Positions 11,015-22,215 of a DNA stretch of 64,000 nt are shown here, in pieces (within the stretch, counting starts at the first letter, position 1; every line of letters begins with the position of its first letter). Source of the DNA: Allacma fusca. Its lineage: Eukaryota; Arthropoda; Collembola; Symphypleona; Sminthuridae. The stretch lies in contig OX359246.1 of assembly GCA_947179485.1 (NCBI GenBank), positions 5,890,001 to 5,954,000 of the forward strand, in the 5' to 3' direction. The notes beneath the pieces were generated by a model. It was not told the DNA's origin. It did no database searches and worked only from the letters and a program-made list of their open reading frames with translations. The translations under genes were made by a program, and so were the position numbers.

Positions 11015-11559
11015 TGTTAAGTATTAATTGATTATGGGGGGAAATATAGCTCAGAAATGAGGAAAAGGAAATTAAAGGAATAAATAGGAAATAGTGGAGA
11101 GAGATTGAAATGAGGAAGGAATGAAATGTTAAAAAATAGTGAGTGGGGGAATGTGCAGCAGGCAGAGAGCACACACTCTAGCTGTGAGAGAGAGATGAGA
11201 CGATGGCTGAGGGAATAAGTGCGTTATGTACGATAGTAGATTTACTCACAGGATATAGTTTATTCTTGTATTGTGCGTATGTAAAGGCTACATAGTTTCT
11301 TATCTGAGGTCTTTCTTGGTCTCTGGCTCGGGATTCTCTCGTCTCTCTGAGACTGGAGAGGCTGGGGTTTATATAAGGAGGTGAGCGCTTATGAGCCAAC
11401 CTCTTGGAATATTTCCTACATTATTCTGACCAATAGAAATGTACTAAACAAAGGTACCTAATGCATTTTACAGAGGTTACATGACATATATGTACATCAA
11501 TGTTGCAGTATGGAATATTTTAGCTTATAATCATTTCTAAAGCCAATAAGGGCTTAACA
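11015..11559 (-). repeat. 5' LTR
   Basis: This LTR copy lies upstream of gag. It contains a TATA-like box (11369-11376) and an AATAAA signal (11259-11264 on the minus strand), so by analogy with the family it should hold the promoter and the U3/R/U5 parts. Confidence 0.95.
11369..11376 (-). promoter_or_regulatory. TATA box in 5' LTR
   Basis: TTATATAA lies about 183 nt into the LTR on the element strand and is followed about 105 nt later by AATAAA. The same box occurs in the 3' LTR at 2266-2273. Confidence 0.6.
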
Positions 11560-11563
11560 GTTT

Positions 11564-12983
11564 GCTATTCATACTCTGGGAAATTAATCTAAAGGATTCT
11601 TGAAGGAGGGTTGCAGCCTCCCACTAACCAAAAGGGATAAATTCAATTTCAAAATTATTTTGAAAACATTATCACAGTTTATTAATGACTATTATGTGAT
11701 CTTCTTTATTTGACCACGGAGGGAATGCATTTGCTTCCAAACCGAACTAACTTTTCACCAAACCTTGGGACATGAAGAAATTGAAAATGCCCGGTTCCAA
11801 GTCGTACCGTTCCTGACAATAAGCAACTTCAGATGGTAGACCTCAAATACCAATTCTATACAGCTGCACGTTACATTGCATGTCAAATTAAATGTTAAAA
11901 CTATTTTGTATGAGTTTAGAAGTGGAGAATTTAGGCAAGGAGCGAGGAAATTCTAATTTATTAGCAAAGATGCAAAAATAATTTGGAGGATTAAGAATTT
12001 CCCCCAATATTCCTTCTACGCGATAGAGAGGAAAATGGCTTTTCGACAACCTGTAATTAATTTACTTCACTTTTTGCAAGTCTGGATTCAGGATTCAATT
12101 GATAATAGTTGTACTAAATCACATTTCAAATTTATATTTTCCAGAAAAACTGCTTGGGTTTGTGCAAACCATTCAAATCCCAATGGTATGATTCTTGACA
12201 GTAAACAAACATCGAAAGATAGACTTCAAATACCACTTGTCTGCAGAACTGCACGTTACATTGCATGTCAAACTAAATGTTAAAACTGTTTTGTATTTAT
12301 ACACGCTTATTCAGTGAGTAGTTTTTTTAATTCTCAAAGCATGGAATTTTTGTGTGCATTAATACCTATCCAGTTATAATCCAAAAATACTAAAAATTTA
12401 GAAACAATAAATTTACTTTTAAATCGCTGGTAGTCACCCCACGTCCAATAAATTTTCCAAGTTATCTGTAATACCTAGTCACATTACTAGAATTCTGGGA
12501 GGATTAAATGTTTGCGTGTATTAATGCCTGGGAATAATCCAGAAATACTAAAATATGCCTGAAACAGTAAATTTACTTTTAAATCGCTGGCAGTTACCCG
12601 ACGTCCAATACATTATCTGTAATCCCTAGTCCCACAACTGAATATTACACCTTATCAGTAATCTGTAACAGTAACTACGGAATTAAATATAATTATATCA
12701 TTTTGATTCCAGTAACAACCTTAACTTAAAAATTAGCAGCCTTCAAGCAATTCCTTCTGGCAAACAGGTCGACGTGGGTAGAGCTCATGCAAAATTTACG
12801 GTAGACCCATAAGACAAATACATTTCTCTAACAAAAACTGTTAACATAATGTGTCGTAAGGCAAATAACGTTGTTATATCAGAGAAATAAATTATTTCTT
12901 TCTTTCTCTATTCCGAAACCTTGCACAAAGAATTTAAAGTTCAATACATATTGGAAGATTAATTTTCTCCTATTCGGGACAAC
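11564..12983 (+). other. upstream region of IR-like gene A, repeated in other units
   Basis: No gene. Much of this stretch recurs upstream of the other IR copies: 11565-11640 matches about 55760-55835; 12030-12300 matches 48790-48891 plus 50057-50250 and 56360-56620; 12840-12983 is nearly the same as 51130-51283. A block near 12226-12309 (around CATTGCATGTCAAAC and AAATGTTAAAAC) also occurs at 11846-11905. These are marks of tandem duplication. A promoter must lie here, but I cannot place it. Confidence 0.6.
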
Positions 12984-14932
12984 ATGAAGAAATACATTTT
13001 TGCACGAATTGCTTTCCTGACAATAATGGTTTGTATTTATATTGTTAACTCATCTAAATATGAAGACATTTTTGTTTCCCATTTCCTCTTGTCATTACAA
13101 ACTTGCGAAACTATTTTGCCTTTCCCAGACAATATGAGAACCGAACAACGTCACAATCCGGGATTTTCGATCTTAATCTCAGCTAACAGAATACTTCACC
13201 CAGTTCGATTGATAACCAACGAGAAATTTATACCATTCACGGCGGACGCAACATTGGGCAAACATAACTGCAAGTTGTACTTGCTGGTAATGGAGCTCAA
13301 CATGACTATTGCCATGGGCAAATCCCTAAAAGTTCAACCTGCTGCAAGTGAAATTGCCAGAGCATCCAAACCTGAGCGTGACTACGCAGTTTTACTTTAC
13401 CCTATCCACAGGAAATTCAATGTCATGAACCTTAATTTATTTAAAAAGAAAGCTCGTCTTAAGTGTTCGCCATACAGAGGTGCAATCCCCGAAAACATGC
13501 TTTTCGTTGAATGGGATCCAGTTTCCACGCGCATCGAAAAGATCTTTATTCTTCGTGTTTACTGCACTCGTAAACAGGTTTTGTGCCTACAGCGAGCGCG
13601 TGTGACGGATTTCTTAATAAAGTCCGACAACCTGAACTTACGATTACATTTCGATGCCCAATTTAAAAGGTCTTACTTGCGACGTTATGACTACCATCGC
13701 CATAAAATTTCGCTGGATATAGATAAAGCGTTTGTGAGGGTGCTAGGAGTCCAGTGGTATCAACATATTGAGCGTATGACATTCAGGGATTACGGAAAGC
13801 TAACAGAAGTAAATGCTTGTGTCATTATTTTTTTTCAATCATCAAACGGTTAAACGCAACCGGTGTCCTATCAGAATATTTAGGTGACGAAGTAATGGGG
13901 GGAATATCTGGAAGTATATTATTCTCGAAATCCCTTTATTTAAAATACCAAATGTATTTTGTTGAAAATTATGGGTACTACAACTTTTATTATTTTATAA
14001 ATAACACGGACAGTGTAGCACTAAATCCGTTCGCATTCTTTAGGCCAATTGATGTTCCAACGTGGAGTTGTCTTGCTATTTCAGCATATGTATTGACGCT
14101 AATATTAAAATTTTCGATTGCTTTGTTCAAGCACCCTATTTTCACAGTTGTGGCTGCTCTTCTTTCTCAACCAAGACCTTCATCTAGATTGGGTTTGTTG
14201 ATGTTATGGAGTTTTGTTGCCTTCATTCTTAATAATGTGTACTCCGGGTCTATTGAGAGCCTTTTAGTTTCACCATCAAAGCCAAAAAGAATCATTGATT
14301 TCAAGGATCTATTTGAGAAAGGCTACACGCCTTTTTTACCTTTATCGCAACAAAATATGCACTTGGTAAGTAACAGATACGTTTTGTACGTTTTGCCGTA
14401 CATTGATGGCCTGCGAAATAGAACGAAAATCCTCCCTCAATTTTCATGGTCTACTGACAAGGAGTACTTCGAGTTTCTAATGACAACTAGAAAAACCTGT
14501 GGATTCAGTAATGAATTCGAAGTGAAGTTTTTGGCGGAGGTTCTTTCGTTGTTGAAACCGAATCTATACTGCTTTGGAGGCATGAAGCCTCTTAACCTGG
14601 TGCCAATAATTTGGAAATTTTATAATCCTAATGCAGTTTTGTTGTATGCTATTACACACCAGTTTCTTGCAACAGGTGTTATCCAATTGTTTCAGGAATT
14701 AGAGAATGCTTTAACATTTATGACATTTCAAAGTTATATATCAAAAACTTTCAAAGATGAAGCCGCTCAACGATCCTTTCGTACATCACATGAACTTTTG
14801 GAACCGCTGACACTGGCTCAAACCAGCATTATATTTTTGATGGTTCTGCCAATGTTCAGCATTGCTGGATTTTGTCATTTGTGGGATATGTGGTACGTAT
14901 CCAATATTCAAGTAGTAGCAACTAGTAAATAA
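12984..14932 (+). pseudogene. IR-like gene A, one frame break
   Basis: Homologous over its whole length to intact gene C (57781-59727). The first frame (12984-13853) has a signal-peptide-like start MKKYIFARIAF and an extracellular region. The second frame (13817-14932) carries the channel part: a membrane segment near ISAYVLTLILKFSI, a pore-loop-like FTVVAALL, a second segment with SFVAFILNNVYSG, and a last segment near FLMVLPMFSIAGF. The break falls at an 8-T run near 13828-13835, so it is either a recent inactivating indel or a homopolymer sequencing error. Apart from it the copy is complete. The family is inferred from topology and the VYSGS..S pattern after the pore. Confidence 0.8.
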
Positions 14933-15170
14933 TTTATTGTTGCAATTGTTTAAACCTTGTTCGTTGTGAATGTGTCGTGTAACCATTTCGTTAAGTTAGG
15001 ATTTCCTTTGCACTTGCAACTATTAAACCTCCTCATGAGTACATAAAACGGAAGGCATAAAACCAAAACCACAAGTGTCATTTTCCATAAATTCAATTCA
15101 TATCAGTAGAAAGTAGATACGTTTGTACAATCCACTATTATGGGTAAATGCTTATTGGTCAATGCAGTGC

Positions 15171-15430
15171 TGCGGACAAGTTCAAGTAATACTTGAGTTT
15201 TCAAGTCAAATTCAAGTTCGGGTCAAGTTCATGTAGGTCATTTGTTTTACTTGAATTGTTCGGGTCAAGTTCAAGTAAGTACTCGGCTTGACCATGGCAT
15301 TCCAAGACGAGACAGGTTCAAGTACAAGTAAGCCAAATTTCAAGAACCTCAAGTCAAGTTCAGGTTCAAGTAAAGGGAAAGAAAAAACATGAACTTGATA
15401 TTTCATGGTCAAGTTCAAGTAATTTTATAT
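15171..15430. repeat. subterminal TCAAGT repeat array, left
   Basis: Repeated TTCAAGT/TCAAGTCAA units, the mirror image of the array at 19264-19498. In hAT elements such subterminal motifs commonly bind transposase; that role is inference here. Confidence 0.7.
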
Positions 15431-16760
15431 TGAGCATGGCATAAAGGGCGGAAGCAATTTCAAAATTACAGTCCAACTTCACGTCATGTTTCGGGTAAGT
15501 GATGAAATGAGGGAAAGACTTCATTGACACTGCTTCTCAATAGAAGTAGCCCTTATGGACTCAGTATTCGATTAACAATTTTCAATTCATTAACTAATTA
15601 GTATAATTTATGACTTATAAAGATGACTATTACAAATTAATGCACTGTTCTTAAGACCTAAAGATACTATTTCTTCAATAACTTTCATTGGTATCCTAAA
15701 TCGTTTTAGGAGAGATACAACAAAATTTGATATTGTTTCCACTTCTTTTAAATTGAATTTTGATTGAAAGTTAGGGATGCATGGATCATAAATTGATTTC
15801 TTTTCTGCATTCACGTTTTCAGGCTGGTGCATATCTTGTACCATTCTTATTGTTAGATCTAAAATGTATCCTTTGTTAGAGTTTGGTTCAATAGCAAGAA
15901 TGTCAACTCTTCTACTTGTCCCATTTTTATCTTCGCAATATACTTCTCTTGGAATATATATTTATTTTCTTTAAATTTTGTAGCTAACAATGAGCGAATG
16001 CTATGATGTCGATTATTACGTAATAATGCACCTCTGGGGCATTTACCATGGATATGTCCTAAGGTTTTAAACTCATTGCAATATCGGCAAAGGATATTAC
16101 CTTGGCTGTAACCCAGATTTGATTTATTACGCAATACATTTCCGTTCATTTTGATTGCATTTAGCCATTCAGATGTTGATAACCCAAATTTAATAGTTAT
16201 CCATTTGTTAGCAGTGGGACATTCGGAAAATTGTGCGACACCTTGTCCTTTACTTGGGAGCGTACTCTTTATCTTCTTTTTTGGTTGTTGTTTGTCGACG
16301 TTATTTATTGATTCTTCCATATTACTTCCTGAAGTATCTTCATCTTGATAGATGTCTTCAAGGGATGATTTGAATTCTTCGGTGATGTTTAGATTATCCA
16401 AGCATTTATTTTTTTATTGTTAAAATTTCTTATTATATTCAGAACTTCAATACCACTATATTGTAGATTGTCGCATGCATTAAAATTTTGAATGTTTGCT
16501 TCCCATGAAGTTTTAATAATTTCTAATCCTTTTACCTTTCTACGAGAATAAATCATAGCGTCAGGGGTTGATGTTGGTATTTGTAGAATTTCTTTAACTG
16601 CACTTTTAAGGATTTTATCACTTTATCAAAGAATGAAGACGAAATTTTATTTAAGGGGATATGTTGTAGGGGAAAAATTAAAATCGGCCAGATAAATTCA
16701 TTGATAATATTCAATTTTTGGTCTGGATTAAGGAATGGAGTTGCAACTAATCTTTCAATT

Positions 16761-17750
16761 CGTGTCCGGCCAACTGCCACCCCCACAACTGCCACAATCA
16801 CAACTGCCACACTCACAACTGCCATACTCACAACTGCCACCATAATGTTTTGCCACCGATCCAAAATTGCAAGCGGTAACAACTGCCACCCGGAGAACTG
16901 CCACAAGGCAATGCAAACAGCTTATGTTAAGTGATGTAGCAGAAACCAACACTCATGCAATGGCACTTAACATAGGATTCGCCATGACACTTAGCGTAGG
17001 ATTTCGCCATGACACTTAGCATAGGTTTCGCCATGACACTTAGCATAGGATTTCGCCATGACACTTAGCATAGCATTTCGCCATGACACTTAGCATAGGA
17101 TTTCGCCATGACACTTAGCATAGCATTTCGCCATGACACTTAGCATAGGATTTCGCCATGACACTTAGCATAGCATTTCGCCATGACACTTAGCATAGCA
17201 TTTCGCCATGACACTTAGCATAGCATTTCACCATGACACTTAGCATAGGATTTCACCATGACACTTACAATTAGCATATGTTTTGTAATGACACTTACAA
17301 TTAGCATATGTTTTTGCGATGGCACTTAGCATATGCTTTAGCAATCTAACTTAGCAGAGTTTTTTGCAATGGCACTTAGCATAGGTTTTTGCAATGGCAC
17401 TTAGCATAGGTTTTTGCAATGGCACTTAGCATAGGTTTTTGCAATGGCACTTAGCATATGTTTTGTAATGACACTTAGCATAGGTTTTTGCAATGGCAAT
17501 TAGCATGGTTATTTTCAACGACCCTTTTCAATTTCAAATTTTAAAAAAAGTATTTACATGCAAATTAAGTTTGCATAGATGTGGTATAAGCGTAAGTGCT
17601 ACAAACGTGATGTGGCAGTTGTGCGTGTGGCAATGGGTCTAAGTGGCAGTTGGGATTGTGACAGGTTTTGGTGGCAGTTGTGAATGTGGCAGTTCTCCGG
17701 GTGGCAGTTGTGATTGTGGCAGTTGTGGGGGTGGCAGTTGGCCTAGAACC
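16761..17750. mobile_element. Mutator-like foldback element nested in the RT remnant
   Basis: 990 bp flanked by a perfect 9-bp duplication CTTTCAATT (16752-16760 and 17751-17759). The inverted ends contain tandem AACTGCCAC units; 33 bp from 16768 match the reverse complement of 17711-17743 exactly. A 9-bp duplication is typical of Mutator-like elements. Removing one duplication plus the element (999 bp) leaves the RT frame intact, which supports the limits. No transposase is present. Confidence 0.85.
16950..17500. repeat. about 24-bp tandem array (CACTTAGCATAGG units)
   Basis: About 20 head-to-tail copies of a CCATGACACTTAGCATAGGA-type unit inside the Mutator-like element. The units drift in two blocks: TTTCGCCATGACACTTAGC earlier and TTTTTGCAATGGCACTTAGC later. 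There are no unique spacers, so it is a minisatellite and not a CRISPR array. Confidence 0.9.
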
Positions 17751-18211
17751 CTTTCAATTTGGCGTCGAAATTTATGGAGTAATTTGTTTTCATGACATAT
17801 TATTTCATCATTAAAATTCATACCAAGATACTTCACCATTTCAGTGGTTCCAATGCACTTGATCCGAGTATTTTGATTGAGAATCAGATCATCTGTAAAT
17901 AATTCGCCGTTTACCAGGCTAATATATTTGGTTTTTCTAGAATTAATTTGAAGTCCCAATTCATTATAAAGTCCAATAAATCTTTTGTTGAGAATGATGG
18001 AAGATGTACGAGAGTTTGCAGAAATGTCTGAATCATCAGAGAAATTTTGGAGAGTTTCAATTGGGAAGTCAGGGTGAAGCTGGAAGCCATACATACTTTT
18101 TACAGATTGTTCATTTAATTCCATAATTTCATCATCAACTGCATTGTTATAAATCCATGTATGTGGCTGACCATGAACTTGAGTTTTCATGATAATTTTC
18201 TTTTTGCGCAT

Positions 18212-19263
18212 GTCATAAATCGAAGAACAACATTCAAGAGCAAAGTCTGTATTATGAAGGCTTTGTTTACCTGACGTTGCTCATTGTTAGTTGTTGAAGC
18301 GGCCTCCCATGAAATTAAATAATTATTTTGATAATTCATATTGTTGCGTATAATGATTAGTTTGAACTAGAGTAAATAATTTTCAATATAAACTTAGTTC
18401 AAAAGCGTCCCAAACTGAGGGAAATGACGTTAATACACGGGATACAAAGGTGAAACCGATGAAAGAAGAGGTCACCAGTTCACAATTATTTCATTTTCTA
18501 CCCAAAGGAGGGCGAATACCTGTGCAACCACTGTTTGTAAGTGGTTCTTTAAATTGTAAGTAATATTTAAAGAGAGATTAAAAGTAGTAGTTAATATTAT
18601 TACTTAAGTTGATGGTTTTTTGAGCCAAGTAAATAAATATTTTTCTAAGGAAAAGCTTTCGGGAACTGGGAACTTGCTATAGCACTTCACCATCCCAGCA
18701 AGCTAAAAAATGATACAGATAATACACAAGCCCCAGTTGGTTTGAATGGCCCATTACAAAAGGCAATTAATACACAAGTCAATACTAGTTTACCGTATGT
18801 AATATTAAATTAAGAATAATTACTGGTACTGGTAATGCTTTAATATGTAATTTATGAACCTAAAATAAATCTTACCTTCTTGTAATATTCGTTAGATCTA
18901 CAATAAAAGTCCGTTATAAGGGCTCAGCTTATAAGGAATGTATCGATATATATATATACGTGGTGCATTTGTTTGGCCCCAACTTTTAACTTCAACTTTC
19001 ATTTACACTGCTTCAGGCGTTTGTTATCAGGGAAATTCCTTTATAAGGGAATAAATTATCGATCCCTCGAGCATCCCTTATATCGGGAATTTACTGTATT
19101 CACAATGTGTGCAAGGATATCCTTGAATGGTTGTAAATAAAAAAATAGTAATAAAATTGTTTTCCGAATGCGTCTAGGTTTTCAGTCCAAAGAAAATAAT
19201 TTGCCGATGCAAACTCAACAAATCATTGTGGCGATATTTTATTTGTTGTGATACTTAACCTGA
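18212..19263. other. hAT interior, no gene seen
   Basis: AT-rich sequence between the RT remnant and the right subterminal array. I see no protein-like frame or RNA gene. Confidence 0.5.
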
Positions 19264-19498
19264 ATTATAAAGTTCAAGTCGCGTTCAAGTCATGGTCAAG
19301 TCAAGTTCAAGTCAAGTTTGGAGCTGTAACTACTTGATCAAGTTCGGGTCTTAGAAAATTTACTTGATTACTTGAACTTGACAAGTCAAGTAATTACATG
19401 AACTTGAGTTATCAAGTTCAGGTTGTGTCTTCAAAATTACTTGAAGTTTCATGGTCAAGTCAAGTTCATGGTCAAGTTTTGAAATTACTTGACTCGAT
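19264..19498. repeat. subterminal TCAAGT repeat array, right
   Basis: Counterpart of 15171-15430 in inverted orientation, made of GTCAAGTTCAAG-type units that end just inside the CGCAGCACTG terminus. Confidence 0.7.
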
Positions 19499-19734
19499 CG
19501 CAGCACTGGGTCAATGTATGGAACCAGAATTCAGCGACCTTTCTTGTACTGCCGCGTATGGGTTATTAACGTCATTGAGGAGGCAAAATAAAGTCCTGTA
19601 AGGAAATGAGCACAAAAACCATATCGTATAGCGTTTTCATCTACACAGGAAATGTATTATGTTTAATACAAATAAAAATGTAAACGTTTCCGGGAATTTT
19701 CATTATGCAGGGTTGCATTCCTTGAAAACATGCT

Positions 19735-20602
19735 ATTTGTTCAACGACATCCAGTGTACACACGTATCAGAAAACTTTATTCTTTGCGTATATAACAAGC
19801 ATAGAAGGTTTTGTGTCTAGAATGCACGGTTTTGACAAAATTGTTACCGAACTCTGATACCATAAATTTTCGATTATATTTGAGTGCGCAATTTAGGAGT
19901 TCTTACCGCTGACGTCATAACGAGCGACTGACTAACAGGGATTACTGGAAATGCAACAAGCCATTGCCAACTGATGATGTAGATGTTATCTTTGGGTCCG
20001 CGAGGAGGTAATGGGTGTAATAGTTTATGCGATGAAGTTGCTATTAAGAACGTAGTTTGTTAAGATATAAAATCATTTATTATTTCGTAAGTGACACATT
20101 GTTTGGAAATCAACTGCTTTACGTTATTTAGTATAATTGGTGGTTCAACATGGACTTGCTGTTTCCTTGTTTGAACGTGTTAATTAGTGAAACAAAATAT
20201 ATCATTCATTTGTTCAAGGGTTTACAGATATCGCTTCCCTTGCCTCTCAACCAATAATTTCATCTAAACTGGGTTTATTGATGTTATGGAATTTCGTTCA
20301 ATTGTTTTGCAGTAACGTATACTCTGGCTCTGTTAAGAGTCTTCTTGTTCACTGTCAAGCCCAGACAGAATAATTGAATTGAAAGATTTATTTTGAAAAG
20401 GTCACACGACGAAGTTGCCATTACCGTTCGCTCATGTTGTTACGTTTGAGTTATTTTAGAAAGTCATGATAAATGATTCCTTTAAAGACAAAGTTGCTCA
20501 AAGACAATTGATTGGACACTGACTCAAACCAGTGCTATGTTTTTGTTTTTGCCAATGATCGGCATTGATGGATTGCGTTATTTGTGGGATAGGTCCCATA
20601 AA
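19735..20602 (+). pseudogene. decayed IR-like gene relic
   Basis: Short homologous islands to gene C in the right order: about 19735-19920 (the ENMLFV region and the following Cys-Thr-Arg stretch), about 20240-20370 (pore, second membrane segment, SGSV.SLL), about 20470-20510 (FKDKVAQ), and about 20520-20602 (last membrane segment). There are many stops, frame shifts and deletions between islands. It is an old copy of the cluster. Confidence 0.75.
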
Positions 20603-21210
20603 TAGAAAATTAAAGTTATACCCAATCATCTATGTTATTTCAATTTTTGTATTTGGTCAGCTACGTTGATATCATTTGTTTTGCACATTAGTAGGGCGGA
20701 TTAAAAGACGCCATTTGTAAGATGGCTATAAACCTCATGCTCGTACCCACGATAAATCTTAAATTTGCGGCTGCAACCAAATTATGCTTCGTAAAGTGAT
20801 ACTTAAAAATAACTATTGTTGTTTTGCGGGCCATAGATAGTTCAAGAATTCAAAAGAATACTTCTAAAAATAATTGGACATGATTTTTAAAAAATAATTC
20901 CAAACAATAGTTCTGCAACAATTTAAGAAAATGATTCCGAAAAACGTTTCTAAAACATAATTCTAAAATATTATTTGACAAATTAATCAAATGTCCCGGT
21001 TCCGGCGAAATTGTTTTGTCCCTTGACCACTGTAAGAGATGCGTTCTATGATCCCACAATCGGTGCCACTACTTAAGAATACTGTATTAAATTTCATTTT
21101 TGTGATTTCAAGTTTCAACACAAACAGAGTACATGACCACAGTGTCGTGTCAAACCAAACAAACTGAGAACATGAATATTGCAATATTATTTGCAGCAAG
21201 GTTATAAATA
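20603..21210. other. intergenic, no gene seen
   Basis: Contains degenerate AATTC/AAAAT-rich stretches (about 20850-20990). No protein-like frame. It ends at the TTTAGAAC target duplication of the hAT element. Confidence 0.5.
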
Positions 21211-21667
21211 TTTAGAACCAGACATGGAAAACGTTATCGGATAACGTTATTGAAAAACGTTATTAATCGAAAATTTGACCTAACGGAAACCGCTACATAA
21301 AAATTCAGTTAAACGAAAACAAACGATGAACTCATTTAATTAAAAACGGAAACGATAACGGAAACGGGAAAAATATGGTAATTTTCCGTTTTCAAGCAAC
21401 TGTAAAATTGAACAGTATGCTATCTCCTGGTCGCCAATTAGAAGCAGGGTGACGGCATATTATATGAATGTATCGCTGCAGCTTATCGTATATCCGTACA
21501 TTATATTAAACCTTATTGTATTTTCCTTCTAAAAAATGTCCTGCTTCAATTGTTAGTTTCCAAATCCTTATTTTACCTTATTACTAGCACCATGTAAACA
21601 TATTTTGATTAATGCTTATTGCTAAGCATTTATTCTGTCAGCAGCAACACTAAATTTAGTGCACATA

Positions 21668-21821
21668 AGTAGTTAGGTTTGGATACCTTTTTTTAGGACG
21701 TGTCGGTGGATGGGATTTTTTTACCCGTGAGTCGGATAGGAATTTTTGGCGTGGTCCTATCCTTTAACACACCGGTCCTATCCTTTAACATGTGTGTGTG
21801 TTAAAGAATAGGAAGAAGGAT
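21668..21821 (+). repeat. Polinton left terminal inverted repeat
   Basis: Matches the reverse complement of 44603-44755 with a few mismatches over about 150 bp. It holds two direct copies of GGTCCTATCCTTTAACA. In Polintons the TIR is the presumed protein-primed replication origin and the integrase substrate. Confidence 0.95.
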
Positions 21822-21833
21822 GCTTGAGCTTGG

Positions 21834-21896
21834 CCCGAACGCTGGAAAAACAGGAGGTAGTACAATAAGTTTGTGCTGCTTCCTTCAGCGTTCGGG
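21834..21896 (+). ncRNA. 63-nt hairpin with a let-7-like seed (candidate)
   Basis: Outer stem: 21834-21844 pairs with 21886-21896 (11 bp, perfect). Inner stem: 21852-21863 pairs with 21873-21884 (12 bp with G-U pairs), closed by a 9-nt loop. A 7-nt/1-nt asymmetric internal loop separates them. The 5' arm contains GAGGTAGTA (21854-21862), which includes the let-7 seed, but the preceding base is G where let-7 has U. The size and shape suit a small pre-miRNA. The match may be chance, and nothing here shows expression. Confidence 0.3.
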
Positions 21897-21941
21897 TCCT
21901 TTAAGGGCGGAGATGCAGTAAATCACTGCAAAGGGTCGTAG

Positions 21942-22004
21942 CGTTGAGTACTCTGCAGGGATGACATTTATTGCACAGAAGTGCAGCTGCATGAGTACTC
22001 AACG
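21942..22004 (+). other. second long hairpin in the Polinton left arm
   Basis: 21942-21953 pairs perfectly with 21993-22004 (12 bp), continued by 21954-21958 with 21987-21991 after a one-base bulge. A small inner hairpin forms from TGCAC and GTGCA. It lies about 45 nt after the first hairpin. It could be an RNA hairpin, a cruciform or a protein-binding palindrome. Confidence 0.45.
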
Positions 22005-22215
22005 ACAATTTTTTAAATTAAGCATGAACTTTTGAGTGTGGGAAAGATGCAACGGATAATTTTATGAAAATCACTTGGGGAGATGAAAATTTCGTATGTG
22101 AATGATATGTATAAATTTAGTTTAACTTTGTGACTGGAGTGGAGCGGGTCCAGAAAAAATATTTAGATTGTTGTGAAAAAATATTGTAATTGTTTGAAAA
22201 CATATTAATTGCTCA

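Larger units (their letters stand above)
1912..11559 (-). mobile_element. full-length Ty3/Gypsy LTR retrotransposon
   Basis: A 9.65-kb element read on the minus strand. Its 545-bp LTRs begin TGTTAAG and end CTTAACA, and the flanking 4-bp target duplication is GTTT at 1908-1911 and 11560-11563. Inside lie gag (with two CCHC knuckles) and pol in the order protease, reverse transcriptase, RNase H, integrase, which is the Ty3/Gypsy order. A primer-binding-site candidate starts directly inside the 5' LTR. The LTRs look identical by eye, which implies a recent insertion. There is no env-like ORF. Two possible frame breaks (gag N-terminus and pol C-terminus) are described separately. It inserted into the repeated region upstream of IR-like gene A. 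Confidence 0.95.
15608..18211 (-). pseudogene. R2-like non-LTR retrotransposon RT remnant
   Basis: Read on the minus strand. 18211-17760 encodes the RT palm from motif C (F-S-D-D, residues 57-60) through GLQIN and KYLGM. The frame resumes at 16751 after a 999-bp interruption and continues through WPILIFPLQ and an R2-like LEIIKTSWEA stretch. After a frame shift, 15859-16401 carries a CCHC knuckle of form C-x2-C-x7-H-x4-C, the signature that precedes the restriction-like endonuclease in R2/NeSL-type elements. 15608-15844 may be part of that endonuclease. The N-terminal half of the RT is missing. It is a dead fragment inside the hAT element. Confidence 0.75.
15165..19508. mobile_element. hAT-type DNA element, 4.3 kb, carrying nested insertions
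   Basis: The termini are CAGTGCTGCG and its reverse complement CGCAGCACTG, flanked by a perfect 8-bp target duplication GGTCAATG at 15157-15164 and 19509-19516. Both features are typical of hAT transposons. Long subterminal arrays of TCAAGT-type repeats lie inside each end (15171-15430 and 19264-19498) in opposite orientation. No hAT transposase is recognisable, so the element is non-autonomous. The interior holds a decayed non-LTR retrotransposon that is split by another element. Confidence 0.88.

Noticed and set aside
16950..17500. CRISPR-like regular array
   Set aside because: Repeat units directly abut with no unique spacers, in a eukaryotic transposon. It is a minisatellite.
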